From Pseudomonadota bacterium (lineage in GTDB: Bacteria > Pseudomonadota > Alphaproteobacteria > Rhizobiales > Kaistiaceae), in assembly GCA_023433185.1 (NCBI GenBank), contig JAEZEN010000542.1, positions 1 to 6,753 on the forward strand: a stretch of DNA of 6,753 bases, given 5' to 3'. Under the pieces are notes generated by a model, which worked only from the letters and a program-made list of their open reading frames with translations, was not told the origin of the DNA and searched no databases. Made by a program: the position numbers and the translations under genes. Each line of letters begins with the position of its first letter. The first letter of the stretch is position 1. Positions 6,426-6,753 of the stretch are shown here, in pieces.

Positions 6426-6753
6426 CAGCCCGCCAATGCCTTCTCGATTGCCGGCATCAACCCGCTCCGCATCGTCTCGGGCGTGAACGGTCCGACATGC
6501 TTGTAGAGAATGCGCCCGTCCCTGCCGACGAGGAAGGTTTCCGGCACGCCGTAGACGCCCCAGTCAATCGCAGCGCTGCCGCTCTTGTCGACGCCGACGG
6601 CCGCATATGGATTGCCGAGGCCGCCGAGGAAGCGGCGGGCGTTCTCGGGTGTGTCCTTGTAGTTCAATCCGGCAATGGCGACCCGTGTATCCTTGGCGAG
6701 TTCCATGAACAACGGGTGCTCCTGGCGGCACGGCGCGCACCAGGAGGCCCAGA
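6425..6753 (-). CDS. dsbE: DsbE/CcmG/CycY thiol:disulfide interchange protein (5' end outside window)
   Basis: This is the periplasmic, membrane-tethered thioredoxin that keeps apocytochrome c haem-binding cysteines reduced during cytochrome c maturation. About 108 C-terminal residues are visible; the frame stays open to the right edge, so the N-terminal anchor is not seen. The first residues are WASWCAPCRQEHP (codons 6751 down to 6713), with the redox WCAPC. Then come the CcmG-specific stretches GLNYKDTPENARRFL, LGNPYAAVGVD and YGVPETFLVG with the cis-proline, and the usual RDGRILYKHVGPF end. These separate it from general TlpA-like proteins, though TlpA is the nearest alternative. A TTG at 6712-6710 is internal and not a start, because the catalytic motif lies before it. 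It heads a transcript continuing into the DUF2332 gene. The other ccm genes would be expected upstream, beyond the window. Confidence 0.95.
   Translation of the reverse strand, partial: WASWCAPCRQEHPLFMELAKDTRVAIAGLNYKDTPENARRFLGGLGNPYAAVGVDKSGSAAIDWGVYGVPETFLVGRDGRILYKHVGPFTPETMRSGLMPAIEKALAG

Noticed and set aside
6710..6712. TTG as the start of the dsbE gene
   Set aside because: The frame continues to the window edge and encodes the catalytic WCAPC before this codon.
643..6753. TrxA and DsbE as parts of one redox system
   Set aside because: They act in different compartments, lie at opposite ends on opposite strands, and nothing between them links the two.

Overview
The window is a densely coded, very GC-rich piece of a bacterial chromosome. 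Its gene content fits an alphaproteobacterium, most likely of the Hyphomicrobiales (Rhizobiales) type. The reasons are an AddA-type recombination nuclease directly followed by trxA, a YciB/IspZ septation protein close to a DsbE/CcmG cytochrome c maturation thioredoxin, and CTTGAC-type -35 boxes ahead of trxA and leuD. I cannot name genus or species from the sequence. I see no mobile element, tRNA, rRNA or CRISPR array.

Plus-strand block (1-5384): the 3' end of addA (nuclease domain of the double-strand break repair helicase); trxA (105-residue thioredoxin) behind its own predicted promoter; two tandem strong hairpins; leuD (small subunit of 3-isopropylmalate dehydratase) with a possible promoter just after the hairpins; a further hairpin; a 945-residue membrane-anchored protein resembling the AsmA superfamily; and, 41 bp later, yciB/ispZ (inner-membrane septation protein A) with a GTG start. 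Minus-strand block (6753-5385): a dsbE/ccmG gene cut by the window edge, overlapping by one base (TGATG) a DUF2332-family gene. That gene converges on ispZ so tightly that the two stop codons abut as TAGCTA.

Most genes are conserved housekeeping: DNA repair, thiol redox, leucine synthesis, envelope and division, and cytochrome c maturation. They do not form one pathway. I find no convincing new multi-gene system. The parts least explained by known biology are the AsmA-like protein, which shows internal repeats consistent with a lipid-bridge-like beta architecture, and the DUF2332 protein translationally coupled to dsbE. The regulatory DNA between trxA, leuD and the AsmA-like gene (hairpins, promoters, clustered GANTC sites) also deserves a second look.
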